In this document: in pieces, positions 38,011 through 47,161 of the stretch | Layout of the letters: every line of letters starts with the position of its first letter | How positions within the stretch are numbered: position 1 is the stretch's first letter | Assembly (NCBI RefSeq): GCF_020829665.1 | Contig: NZ_JAIVFT010000021.1 | Location: 62,001-126,000, forward strand | Source: Nostoc sp. CHAB 5824 | GTDB taxonomy: Bacteria; Cyanobacteriota; Cyanobacteriia; Cyanobacteriales; Nostocaceae | DNA: 64,000 nucleotides | Direction: 5' to 3' | The notes under the pieces: generated by a model | Databases searched by the model: none | The model's input: only the letters and a program-made list of their open reading frames with translations | What the model was told of the DNA's origin: nothing | Translations under genes and position numbers: made by a program

Positions 38011-38958
38011 CTATAGCCAAGGACGACTAACTTGTTCTAATTCTCCAATTTCATCGTCGCTCAATCTCCAGCCCAAAGCGCCAGCATTCTGCCGCACCTG
38101 TTCGGCTGTCTTCACTCCAGCAATGGGAATAACGTTCCCCTGAGCAATTAACCAGTTGAGAGCAACTTGGGCAGGGGTGCGATTATATTTTTCTCCCAAA
38201 CTGCGTAGCAAAGATATAACTGGGGCAATTTTTTGCAAACTTTCGTTGTTAAATCGCGGGTCTACTTTCCTTGCACCAGTGGGGGTTTCAGTACTATCAA
38301 TACTGTACTTGCCTGTAAGTAATCCCTGTGCTAGAGGACTATAAGCCAAGATAGTCACACCCAACTCACGGGCAGTCGCTATAATACCTTTGCTTTCAAC
38401 TTGACGAGTGAGTAAAGAATAGCGCACTTGGTTCACAGCCAAAGACACTCCACGGGCCGCCAATATTTGATGCGCGTCCCGCATTTGCTCTGCTGAGTAA
38501 TTACTCACACCGACTGCGGCAATTCTGCCCCGCTTCACTTCATCCGCTAGAGCATTCATCAAAGTTTCTTGACTTAAAAAGAAGGCAAAAGGCCAATGCA
38601 CTTGGTACAGGGCGATTCGCTCAAGCTGTAGGCGTTTGAGGCTATCTGTTAAAGCATCAGAGACGGATTGGGCTGTAAATCGCCACGGTAGAGGGCCAAA
38701 TTTTGTGGCGATTTGCACAGGTTGTTGTGTCTGTTGCAGAAATTGTCCCAAAAATTTCTCGCTTTTTCCCATTCCGTAGATTTCGGCAGTATCAAAGAAG
38801 GTAACACCAGCCTCTAAAGCTGCTGTAAAGGCTTCTTGTAACTGTTCTGGGCCGTAAGCAGTGCCATAATTCCAAAATAGTTTATCACCCCAAGCCCAAG
38901 TGCCTATGCACAAGGGTGTAACAGATGGGCCATTTTGCCCCAATGTGATAGTTTCCAC
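38011..38958 (-). CDS. aldo/keto reductase
   Basis: 315 aa, TIM-barrel NADPH oxidoreductase. The catalytic tetrad is visible: D56 (FFDTAEIYG), Y61, K86 (IATKFGPLP) and H121 (YQVHWPF). Family signatures include GVSNYSAEQM and the C-terminal cofactor region IPIAGVKTAEQV. The carbonyl substrate is unknown. Convergent with the helicase gene across a terminator. Confidence 0.92.
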   Translation of the reverse strand: METITLGQNGPSVTPLCIGTWAWGDKLFWNYGTAYGPEQLQEAFTAALEAGVTFFDTAEIYGMGKSEKFLGQFLQQTQQPVQIATKFGPLPWRFTAQSVSDALTDSLKRLQLERIALYQVHWPFAFFLSQETLMNALADEVKRGRIAAVGVSNYSAEQMRDAHQILAARGVSLAVNQVRYSLLTRQVESKGIIATARELGVTILAYSPLAQGLLTGKYSIDSTETPTGARKVDPRFNNESLQKIAPVISLLRSLGEKYNRTPAQVALNWLIAQGNVIPIAGVKTAEQVRQNAGALGWRLSDDEIGELEQVSRPWL

Positions 38959-39172
38959 GGTTGCAAAATTTAATTTATTTACATTTCTTTACCTTTATAG
39001 TGTATCGTTACAGCTAAGGTTGGGTGTAGGGAAGTTGATGCAGTATTTTCAGAGTGCGATCGCCACCATTTGGCCGCAACTCTTGTTGCGCGTAGGCGTA
39101 GCCCGTCGGAGACATCGCGCCTTGCATAAAGATTTACAAATTACACCTGACAATATATTTATTCTCAGAATT

Positions 39173-39197
39173 AAGGGAGGCTAATAACCTCCCTTTT
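39173..39197. terminator. hairpin downstream of the 74-aa gene
   Basis: AAGGGAGG (39173-39180) pairs with CCTCCCTT (39188-39195) across a 7-nt loop, with TTTT on the plus side. It lies 28 bp past the stop of the small minus-strand gene and may act in either direction. Confidence 0.55.
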
Positions 39198-39224
39198 ATA
39201 ATAGTTGAGTGTATTTACTTGTAT

Positions 39225-39449
39225 TTAAGAATTAGATAATTTATCCTGCTTGGCTTTTTTGATTAATTCCATGTAGACATTAATCTCACTAACTTCTATA
39301 TCATGCTCAACTCTGGTTACTTTCCATTTCTCCTTTTTTAGGTAGACTTCCTCTCCTACTCTGGGAGTAAATTGGAGATCATAGAACTTTTTTAGAAAAT
39401 CTTTTTGATTTTCTTCCCATAATATTACTTTGGCTAGTTCTTTACTCAT
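39225..39449 (-). CDS. 74-aa hypothetical protein downstream of the DdmDE-like pair
   Basis: A lysine-rich, soluble 74-aa protein with a single beta-rich segment (PRVGEEVYLKKEKWKVTRVEHDIEVSEINVY) reminiscent of small SH3-like or KOW-like barrels; no known family recognised. ATG start. It is on the same strand as the helicase/Argonaute-like pair, 288 bp further downstream, with low GC like the pair. It may be an accessory gene of that module or an unrelated neighbour. Confidence 0.55.
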   Translation of the reverse strand: MSKELAKVILWEENQKDFLKKFYDLQFTPRVGEEVYLKKEKWKVTRVEHDIEVSEINVYMELIKKAKQDKLSNS

Positions 39450-39737
39450 TGCTTATGCCTTTTTGGTTACGAGATGAAGCTAAGTAGTTTGATGACATAC
39501 ATACGGCAAGTTTATCTTACTAATTCAATGAAATAGCGTAGTTAAAACCACATTTTAATATAGATATTTTTATGTGGTTTGATTGCGTCCGATAAAGTTA
39601 CAGGGCAATGCGAGAACTTTAGTAAATTTTACTATTGGGTATATTTGAAAATATTTCTCCGTGTGTTGGGGTTAGAAAAATAAGTAAAATCCGTCAAACT
39701 AAGAGTTATTGCCGTTGATCAATACTGATTAATACAG

Positions 39738-41891
39738 TCATTTAGCAACACTAAAATTTTTATACTCTCTAATATACTTAAATGGAAAAGGGATTACGGT
39801 ACTTTGCCCTGTGCGGACAAAATCAACATCCATAGTTTCAAGGAGTTGTCTGAATATCAGTTTTGAGTCATCCACCGCCACGATTTTACGAAGATGACAG
39901 GCATCTTTGAAAGAGAATTGCACCTTTTCTTTTCGGTCTCCAACAAAGTAATAAGCTTCTTTTTCGGTTTCACCAAAATATTTTATGTTAAGAGAAGCGT
40001 CGAATAAATCTTCTTTGCTCTGGTTATCCTGGGGGAACTTCAATCGAATTTCATGTTTGTCGAGAAGGTAATCTCTAAAACGAATAGCTTCACTTGTACT
40101 ACTAACATCAATATCCTTATCTCCTACCTTCTTTGTTGTCCCCAAATACTGTGCGATTAAAGACTTAAAATCTCCTTTCGATATAGGTTGGCTACCAATT
40201 TTTATAAGTTCCAATGATAATAATTTAAATTTTTCAATATCAAGGTCAGATGGTTCTTGTAAAAATTCTTCAACTATATCAGCTAACTCATTTCCATTTC
40301 GCTTGTTTTCGGGAAGTTCAGTTTCGATTTCCCTAAGAATAGCTTCAATTTTAGAAAGGTGAGGAATACTGATTTCATCGGTTAGAAATATCTGATTTAT
40401 CTCACCAGCATCAGAAACAACAAGGCCTTCTAATGTGTTGATTTTATCTCCAGAGCTATCCTCTGTCATGAATTTTCTATATTTCTCAAACTTTTGCCAG
40501 TTAAATAATATATCTTGACCATCCATTTCGTAGAATTCAAAATTACCATTTGGTTGAATTTCCATAAAAATTACGTGGTCTGTATCTTCATCCCAAGCAG
40601 CAAAAGTCCAAATTGCTTTTAGTTGAAGTTTAGCCCAATCAAACAAGTTCAATGTTCGAGAACTAATATCACGCTTTATAAGTTGTTCTTTTATAATTGT
40701 TTTAACAATAGGCTTAGAGACATTTTTAGTTGATTCAATTGTCAGATGTTGCCGCTGAAATTTATCTGTTGAAGGGAGGTATTCGTCCTTTTGCCCGCTT
40801 TTTTCATAAAATTCGGCATCATGTATAATTCTAAAATTTAGAGTGTTTTCTTTATCACGTTTCCCGACGGTGATTAGTTTTTCATCAGTGATATAAGGAA
40901 GAATAAATTCTTTCAGTGTAATTACTAAATTAGTAGAATCTTCATCATTAACTCTATCAACTATATGTATTGCCTGACCATCTAGTTTTGAGTGAAGTTG
41001 TTTTGGACTTTTAAGTAAAGTATTTTTGAGTTCAATGCTGCGATCAATTTCAAGAGTGGAAAAATTAACACTCATGTATTCAGATAGATATTCTTGAATA
41101 CTATTGAAAACTTGAAACAAAATACCTGCTCGGCTTTTCTCAAATTTTTCTATACTTCCAAATTCAAGAAAATTAGTATGACGCTTTTCACCTTGTTTCT
41201 TGCATTTTATGTAAGTCTTTGTAGGATCTGTCTCTTTACCGTCAGATGGAAGCCACCTTCTCAGTGTTCCTGTGCCGCTATGAAACACATACTCAGGTCT
41301 TTTACAAATTTTTTTTAATTCTGCTGTACCTTTATATTCTTTTAATATAGAAACCTTTTTTCGATAAGAGACTACACTAACTTGCAATAAGAATTCGTTT
41401 GTTTGGCTCTCATCACGACTAAGAGTGATTTCAGCAATGCCAATCGCATCATAAAGTTTATCTTTTAATGGAGGGACTTTAAGTAATGCTCCAGTCAGAT
41501 TTGAGAAATGTAGATGTTTAAATCTAGAGCGTGATGAGCCTAGAGAGTTAATTAATAAGCGAGCAAGTGTTACTTCACATATACATTCATCATTTCCAGC
41601 ATAAACAGCCTGGGGTTTTACCTCAATTGCAGAGACACTGGCAAATTTAGGATCTGTTCTAAGCTTTTGAAGTAATGCATAAGTATTATTTGATTTTTTC
41701 TCAAACATAGCATAGGCATATTGAGCATAACCAACGGACATGGCCTTATAATCTTCGCCTATAATGCGATCCAGTTCTTCTGCTCCCCACCATTTGCTAT
41801 TTTTGTCTCGTTTGAAGCGGATAAAAACAAAATCTCTTTCAAGAGTATCAATATGAAAATTTATCTTTAGTCTATTTGTAAGAATGCTCAT
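39738..41891 (-). CDS. ddmE: DdmE-like (Argonaute-like) partner of the helicase-nuclease
   Basis: 717 aa, no membrane segment, highly charged, low GC. I do not see strong Argonaute motifs by eye. The assignment rests on its size (about 690-720 aa in the family), its position just downstream of a DdmD-like gene with a 4-bp ATGA overlap, and the proline-containing C-terminal segment near residues 700-708 (TVIPFPFKYI), which recalls the end of PIWI domains. In Vibrio cholerae DdmE is a catalytically inactive, DNA-guided Argonaute that recruits DdmD to plasmids. No DEDX tetrad is evident, in keeping with a non-cutting protein. The alternative is an unrelated partner of a helicase defence system. 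Confidence 0.6.
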   Translation of the reverse strand: MSILTNRLKINFHIDTLERDFVFIRFKRDKNSKWWGAEELDRIIGEDYKAMSVGYAQYAYAMFEKKSNNTYALLQKLRTDPKFASVSAIEVKPQAVYAGNDECICEVTLARLLINSLGSSRSRFKHLHFSNLTGALLKVPPLKDKLYDAIGIAEITLSRDESQTNEFLLQVSVVSYRKKVSILKEYKGTAELKKICKRPEYVFHSGTGTLRRWLPSDGKETDPTKTYIKCKKQGEKRHTNFLEFGSIEKFEKSRAGILFQVFNSIQEYLSEYMSVNFSTLEIDRSIELKNTLLKSPKQLHSKLDGQAIHIVDRVNDEDSTNLVITLKEFILPYITDEKLITVGKRDKENTLNFRIIHDAEFYEKSGQKDEYLPSTDKFQRQHLTIESTKNVSKPIVKTIIKEQLIKRDISSRTLNLFDWAKLQLKAIWTFAAWDEDTDHVIFMEIQPNGNFEFYEMDGQDILFNWQKFEKYRKFMTEDSSGDKINTLEGLVVSDAGEINQIFLTDEISIPHLSKIEAILREIETELPENKRNGNELADIVEEFLQEPSDLDIEKFKLLSLELIKIGSQPISKGDFKSLIAQYLGTTKKVGDKDIDVSSTSEAIRFRDYLLDKHEIRLKFPQDNQSKEDLFDASLNIKYFGETEKEAYYFVGDRKEKVQFSFKDACHLRKIVAVDDSKLIFRQLLETMDVDFVRTGQSTVIPFPFKYIREYKNFSVAK

Positions 41892-44800
41892 GTTAAAAAT
41901 TCATTCACAAGAAATTTAAGTGCTAAATTATCGATTTCATCATTTTTACAGAGATAGGGAACTTCTATAATTTTTCCGCCAAATGATGGAATCGGTTTAA
42001 AGTGAGTGTTGGAAGAACCAAGAATGTTGATAACAAAAACCCTTTCTGCTCGAACAATCGCCATTTTTTCACAGATTTTATCAATTATTTCATCAGCTTT
42101 TACTGCAACCCGATCATTCCATAACTTGAAATCTATATAAATATTTTGCTCTGTTTTAAAGTCAAAGAGTTCAAATTCATCTATATTCAGTTCTAGTAAG
42201 GGAATATTTAAGAGGTTTTGAAAAATATGTTTTCCACATACTTCACCTAATGCCCCTTTATAAATATTGTTGAACATCGGAGGGGTCAGCATTAGTTTAG
42301 ATTTAGGAAATATTGTTGCCCAGCCAGAATCAGTAAACAATTTCTGAAAACTATCGATTTTCATCAACTCAGAAAGACGGGCAGTTCGTTCGCTCACTTC
42401 TTTAATTTCTCTTTTTCCGTAGTCATCAGAAAAGAAAACTTCAATATCATCATAGTCATTTTCATGTGAGAAATAATATGAATCGGCAGGTTTTGGCAAA
42501 TGCAGGTAAATATTATTCCAGTTAATATTGCATTCTGACTCTTTTACAATATTTGGTTGATAAAGAACTTGTTCTCTTAGTTCTTGCCACTTTTTAACAC
42601 TCTGTTTTGTCCACGGCGTACTCAGTTGGCGACGTATGTAAACAGCAGTTTGATTGCTTTTATGCGATGCACGGTTTTGTGCTTCTATTAAATCTTCAGA
42701 TCGCTTAGTCGATTCACCTGCTGATTCAAGGAGAGCAGTATATTCACGAATAGGAATTACATCTTCTGGTAGAGAAAACCCGATTAAATGTTTTCGGATA
42801 GAAGCGTCAGCAAGAATATGAATTGTTGGAGCCTTCATATTGGTACGACATATTCGGCCTAGTGCCTGAATAATGATTTTATTTAAGTAACGTGAATAAG
42901 CATTTGTATTGTATGGGCTGATGAAGTCCTCAGCCTTTCGTCTAGGCTTATATCTTCCTATATATCTATGAAAAGCTTCATCTAGCTTGCTCTTAAACTG
43001 GTTTAGTGAAAAATCTCCATTCTCGCGAATAAATTCCAATTGAAAAATATATTTTATAAATTCATCATCATTTATATTATTCCCAAATATATTAACAAGA
43101 ATATTTGTTGGGTTATCTAAATATATCCCGTTAATATCCATGTTTGAATGCTTGGGAAAACTATTAATATGTATTGGCTCTAGGCCAGAAGGAACCGGAA
43201 ATTGTAAATTCTGTCCAACTCCAATTGTTTGGTATGCAGAAATAATAAATCGGCGTTTATTATCTTTTAGCTCCTTTAGCAGTTTTTCTTTATTTTCTTC
43301 AAAGTTATTTCCACTAAGTACAAAAAATGTATCAGCCACAGAACCTTCAATAGTATTTTGATGGCTATCCAATAAAAATCCCGCATATTTATGCAATATA
43401 TGCAGGTCGAACTTTGGGTCGGAAGGCTTTGGTAATTTACTAAAAAGACAAAGGAACGCATGACAATCAGGATTATCCAAAAAATATTTCCATGCTGTTA
43501 AAGCTCTTACATAACGGCAAAATGAAAATTCAATACTCTCCTCATCATCATTAGTAATTCTATGGCGAAGAGTATTCCATAAATCCTGGGCTACTTCTCG
43601 ATCATTGAAAAGTTCTTCAAACTGTTTGATTGCTTCTTTTTGTGTATCTGTCCCAATAAATTTAGTTTTTATAGAGACTTGATTATATCCTTGAGTCGCT
43701 TCGTTATATGCGTTTTTAAGTTTAACAAGAGCATCATCTTTAATACGTATAAATGAATCTCCCAAACGAGATTTCAGATACTTAAGATCATAATTGCCAA
43801 TGTTTGTATAAAGCCCAGCAGTAGCTGAAATACCGACTACCAAAGCTTTTGAGCAAACTCCAGCCAAAAATAATTCGGGTGTACGGCTGAAGTTGAACAT
43901 ATATATTTTTGATAATGTATCATGCTCATCACTATCGACGATATCATAGTAACGAAACCCCCTATCATAAAAAGTCTGATTTTGGATTGTTCCTTGATAG
44001 GGTTGCAAGCCATACGGCAAATCATCTTCAAGAATTTTACGGGTTAAAAATTCGACATCTTTAAGGTGAAAATTATTAATAACTGTCTGAATAGCTAATT
44101 TAATGGGAAAAGTTTCCTGTCCACCTTTATCTTCCTCTTTTAAACGGCGATAGTTATTGGCTAAATACTTAATTCCTGTCTGAAAATATGATAAATAGCC
44201 AGTAATGGTACTCAGCAATTCTTGTATGTCAATACCCGTCTTTTTATCTTTAATATTAAAAGCATTAATCCAATTTGTACGGCTATTTATATCTCCAATA
44301 ATCTCTACACGTTGATTACGAGCCAGCACATTATGGAATTTATAATCATAAAAAAGAAAGTTTCTTTCCTTAGTTGAAAAATTCTCATGAGATTTACAGA
44401 TATGTTGTAATTGATATTTTTTGAATATATAATTAGCTTTCTCTCGTAATGATTCAATTTGTTCTCGTAGAGATGGCCAGTTTTTACCTGAAGATTGCTG
44501 CTTTCGCCATTTTGATTCTTGTAAAAGTATTTCAGGGCATTCGGTTTGCATCAGATGATTATGAATATTTAAGAACAAATCAATAAGATCCACTCGATTT
44601 CTTAACCCAGATTGAATAATATTTTTTAGTACAGCTTCTTTGGTGGTATCAAACTCATCAATAAAAATAAGTGATTTCTTAATGAACCGCTCGGAGAAGT
44701 AATATGATGGTTCGATAAGTGTTGTGTTTTGAGCAACGAACTTATCTATACTAAGAAATAAAATAGTTTTATCATCTGTAAATACTGCGGGATAAAGTTC

Positions 44801-45334
44801 TCCAATCCATTGGTAATCTTGATTGTTCTTTACGGCTGACAGACGGGCTTTTTTCGTTTTAAAATTTTCTGACAATGTTCTTTTAATAAGGTCTCGGAAT
44901 GCTGGCTCTATATTTTTACGAATATCTGTTTTAATGTTTTCCTTAAAATCGCTAGGTAATTGCTCATTTTGGAGCATTTCTATATATTTTTTTAGTTGTA
45001 AATATATTTTATTTTTAAATATATCAGGAATTTGTTGGTCAAGGTTTAGTAAGTTGTTGATAACAGGGTCGGCATTAGAATCAATAAAAAGAACATATTT
45101 TGCAAAATCTTCCTCGTTTTCATTGGCGATAAAACGTTTTTTTAGTTCGTCAATAGGTAGATTTTTCTTAAGGTTAGTAATGAATAGAATTTTTCTCTTT
45201 TGCTTGGCAAATTCCTTGTAATTAAAATGTATAAAGTTTAGAACATTATATGTTTTACCAAAACCAGTTGGCATACTTAGGAGAAGCAGCCCAGGATTAT
45301 CTTGTTTACAGTATTGGTTTAATATTTTTTCCAT
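41888..45334 (-). CDS. ddmD: DdmD-like superfamily 2 helicase with C-terminal PD-(D/E)XK nuclease
   Basis: 1148 aa. Walker A MPTGFGKTYN lies at residues 21-30, very near the N terminus. The DEAH-type box is IDEFD at 225-229, and helicase motif VI QALGRICRTN is near 822-832. The C terminus carries a nuclease: E1031 (GEVCG), D1058 (FDFK) and D1068-x-K1070 (YIDFKLW), a PD-(D/E)XK arrangement. Helicase plus terminal nuclease of this length, overlapping a ~700-aa partner, is the DdmD architecture. DdmD unwinds and degrades plasmid DNA after loading by DdmE. Low GC suggests transfer. DISARM, Hachiman and Druantia helicases differ in size and partners. Confidence 0.72.
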   Translation of the reverse strand: MEKILNQYCKQDNPGLLLLSMPTGFGKTYNVLNFIHFNYKEFAKQKRKILFITNLKKNLPIDELKKRFIANENEEDFAKYVLFIDSNADPVINNLLNLDQQIPDIFKNKIYLQLKKYIEMLQNEQLPSDFKENIKTDIRKNIEPAFRDLIKRTLSENFKTKKARLSAVKNNQDYQWIGELYPAVFTDDKTILFLSIDKFVAQNTTLIEPSYYFSERFIKKSLIFIDEFDTTKEAVLKNIIQSGLRNRVDLIDLFLNIHNHLMQTECPEILLQESKWRKQQSSGKNWPSLREQIESLREKANYIFKKYQLQHICKSHENFSTKERNFLFYDYKFHNVLARNQRVEIIGDINSRTNWINAFNIKDKKTGIDIQELLSTITGYLSYFQTGIKYLANNYRRLKEEDKGGQETFPIKLAIQTVINNFHLKDVEFLTRKILEDDLPYGLQPYQGTIQNQTFYDRGFRYYDIVDSDEHDTLSKIYMFNFSRTPELFLAGVCSKALVVGISATAGLYTNIGNYDLKYLKSRLGDSFIRIKDDALVKLKNAYNEATQGYNQVSIKTKFIGTDTQKEAIKQFEELFNDREVAQDLWNTLRHRITNDDEESIEFSFCRYVRALTAWKYFLDNPDCHAFLCLFSKLPKPSDPKFDLHILHKYAGFLLDSHQNTIEGSVADTFFVLSGNNFEENKEKLLKELKDNKRRFIISAYQTIGVGQNLQFPVPSGLEPIHINSFPKHSNMDINGIYLDNPTNILVNIFGNNINDDEFIKYIFQLEFIRENGDFSLNQFKSKLDEAFHRYIGRYKPRRKAEDFISPYNTNAYSRYLNKIIIQALGRICRTNMKAPTIHILADASIRKHLIGFSLPEDVIPIREYTALLESAGESTKRSEDLIEAQNRASHKSNQTAVYIRRQLSTPWTKQSVKKWQELREQVLYQPNIVKESECNINWNNIYLHLPKPADSYYFSHENDYDDIEVFFSDDYGKREIKEVSERTARLSELMKIDSFQKLFTDSGWATIFPKSKLMLTPPMFNNIYKGALGEVCGKHIFQNLLNIPLLELNIDEFELFDFKTEQNIYIDFKLWNDRVAVKADEIIDKICEKMAIVRAERVFVINILGSSNTHFKPIPSFGGKIIEVPYLCKNDEIDNLALKFLVNEFLT

Positions 45335-45666
45335 ATCCCTGATAACCTCATTAAAGTTGAAAAAAGTTAGACGTAAATGCTACATCTAAATAGCGATCGC
45401 CAACTATGACACTAGTTTTAGCGATAAAAGACAGGGGTAAGCAAGCAACTATCTCAGTTAGCCTCTGTTAATGCTCAATCACGTTTAATCTAGTTATGGT
45501 TGCACAACAAGCCTTGAATAACCAAAAAGTTTTATGTACGTTATGCTGCGGTGTCTACCGCCAAACCCAAAAATTGATGCCCCGAAATTAGTAGTTTTTT
45601 GGAATATTGAACAGTTTATATTTAATTAAAGAGACTATATTCCATAAACTATACAAAAAAGTAGCT
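45335..45666. other. intergenic region upstream of both the DdmD-like gene and the PucC-like gene
   Basis: 332 bp carrying the divergent promoters. A HIP1 site (GCGATCGC) lies near 45393. An ATG frame of 31 codons at 45496-45591 (MVAQQALNNQKVLCTLCCGVYRQTQ...) has a Cys-x2-Cys-Cys, but no ribosome site or homologue that I can name. It is left unannotated as a gene. Confidence 0.45.
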
Positions 45667-47091
45667 ATGGCAAGCGGTGAAGTATTTGATACCAAAACAA
45701 AATCCTTATCTGTGCCAAGGGTAAACCTGCTGACCATGTTCCGGCTGGGTTTATTTCAGATGGGGTTGAGTATGATGTCCATTTTGACTCTGGGCGTACT
45801 CAACAGAGTCATGATTCAAGAAATAGCAATTCCGGCGACGCTGGTATCAGTAGTTTTAGCACTGCCTTTATTTGTTGCTCCTTCTCGTGTCTGGTTTGGC
45901 CAGATTTCCGATGCCAAGCCGTTATGGGGATACCACCGCACAGCTTATGTTTGGGTGGGTGCGGCAATATTTGCGATCGCAGCTTTTTTAGCTGTACAAG
46001 TGATATGGCAGCTTAATATTGCCGCAAGTAGTGCAGGTGGTTGGGCATGGACAACCCAAACAATCGGTTGGACAGCACTTTTGGCTTTAGTTTTTGCTGT
46101 ATACGGTTTAGGAATTTGTGCTAGCAGTACTGCTTTTGCTGCTTTATTGGTGGATATATCTGAAGAAGATAACCGTTCCAAAGTGGTTGGTGTGGTTTGG
46201 TCGATGTTGATGGTGGGGATTATTGTTGGGGCAATTATTAGTTCCAAGTTACTAACGCCAGATGCAACAACAGCAACTTTACAGGCATCCGTCAACAGAT
46301 TATTTATTATCGTTCCAGCAATCGTATTTGGGTTGGCATTCATAGCAACATTGGGCGTAGAAAAAAAATACTCTCAATATTTAAGCCGTTCCACAGTGGT
46401 AAACCGGGAAGATAGCATTACTCTGGGCAATGCTTGGAAAATCTTGACAGCTAGTCCGCAAACAGGTTTGTTTTTCACCTTTTTACTGGTGATGACTATC
46501 AGTTTGTTCATGCAAGACCCAGTTTTGGAACCTTATGCGGGTCAAGTGTTTAAAATGCCTCTAGCGGAAAGTACCAAATTAAATATTTTTTATGGAACGG
46601 GTATACTGATTGCCTACGGCGTCACAGGCTTTTTCATAGTGCCGCGTTTAGGTAAGCGTAGAACTGCACGTCTAGGCTGTATGTTGGTAGCATTCTGTTC
46701 GGTATTGCTAGGCATATCAGGATTCACAGCCAATGCAGCGGTTCTCAAATTAGGTTTGTTCTTCTTCGGTTTAGCCGCAGGTTTCTTAACTACAGCAGCA
46801 ATTAGTTTGATGTTGGATCTCACCGCAGCGGAAGCCGCAGGTACGTTTATTGGTGCATGGGGATTAGCGCAGTCCCTTTCTAGAGGTGTGGCGGTAGTAA
46901 TCGGAGGTACAGTTTTGGATATTGGACGCAAGCTGCTACCCAGTCTAGAACTAGCCTATGGGCTGGTATTCGCCTTAGAAGCTGTGGGAATGGTGCTGTC
47001 GATTTGGTTTCTCAATCGGGTGAACGTCACAGAATTTCAAACAAGTACAAAGCTTGCGATCGCTTCGGTTTTGGAAAGCGATTTAGATTAA
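45667..47091 (+). CDS. PucC/BCD-family MFS transporter
   Basis: 474 aa from the ATG at 45667 (MASGEVFD); the frame stays open to a TTG 60 bp upstream, which I reject. Twelve or so membrane spans. PucC/LhaA-type signatures are RLGLFQMGLSMMSILTLGVLNRVMI, RVWFGQISDAKPLWGYHRTAYVWVG and GVVWSMLMVGIIVGA. In purple bacteria PucC-family proteins help assemble light-harvesting complexes. In cyanobacteria the role is probably pigment handling or Chl-protein assembly. Nearby chlG fits, though it is 3 kb away on the other strand. Confidence 0.88.
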   Translation: MASGEVFDTKTKSLSVPRVNLLTMFRLGLFQMGLSMMSILTLGVLNRVMIQEIAIPATLVSVVLALPLFVAPSRVWFGQISDAKPLWGYHRTAYVWVGAAIFAIAAFLAVQVIWQLNIAASSAGGWAWTTQTIGWTALLALVFAVYGLGICASSTAFAALLVDISEEDNRSKVVGVVWSMLMVGIIVGAIISSKLLTPDATTATLQASVNRLFIIVPAIVFGLAFIATLGVEKKYSQYLSRSTVVNREDSITLGNAWKILTASPQTGLFFTFLLVMTISLFMQDPVLEPYAGQVFKMPLAESTKLNIFYGTGILIAYGVTGFFIVPRLGKRRTARLGCMLVAFCSVLLGISGFTANAAVLKLGLFFFGLAAGFLTTAAISLMLDLTAAEAAGTFIGAWGLAQSLSRGVAVVIGGTVLDIGRKLLPSLELAYGLVFALEAVGMVLSIWFLNRVNVTEFQTSTKLAIASVLESDLD

Positions 47092-47128
47092 ACTAGAAAC
47101 TTAACCCAGCACGAATCTACCTAATCGT

Positions 47129-47148
47129 CGCAAAGGCTTGCCTTTGCG
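47129..47148. repeat. perfect 8-bp hairpin just before the inositol monophosphatase gene
   Basis: CGCAAAGG-CTTG-CCTTTGCG, ending 13 bp before the ATG at 47162, with no T-run. It resembles dispersed palindromes of this genome and would overlap the ribosome-binding region of the next gene. Confidence 0.65.
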
Positions 47149-47161
47149 CCAGAATTGAGCA

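Noticed and set aside
39738..45334. Alternative identity as DISARM, Hachiman or Druantia
   Set aside because: DISARM helicases come with DUF1998 and methyltransferase genes, Hachiman has a ~300-aa HamA, and Druantia's helicase is much longer. None fits a 1148/717-aa pair.
45607..45666. TTG extension of the PucC-like gene
   Set aside because: The extra 20 codons are AT-rich and unlike the family; ATG 45667 is preferred.
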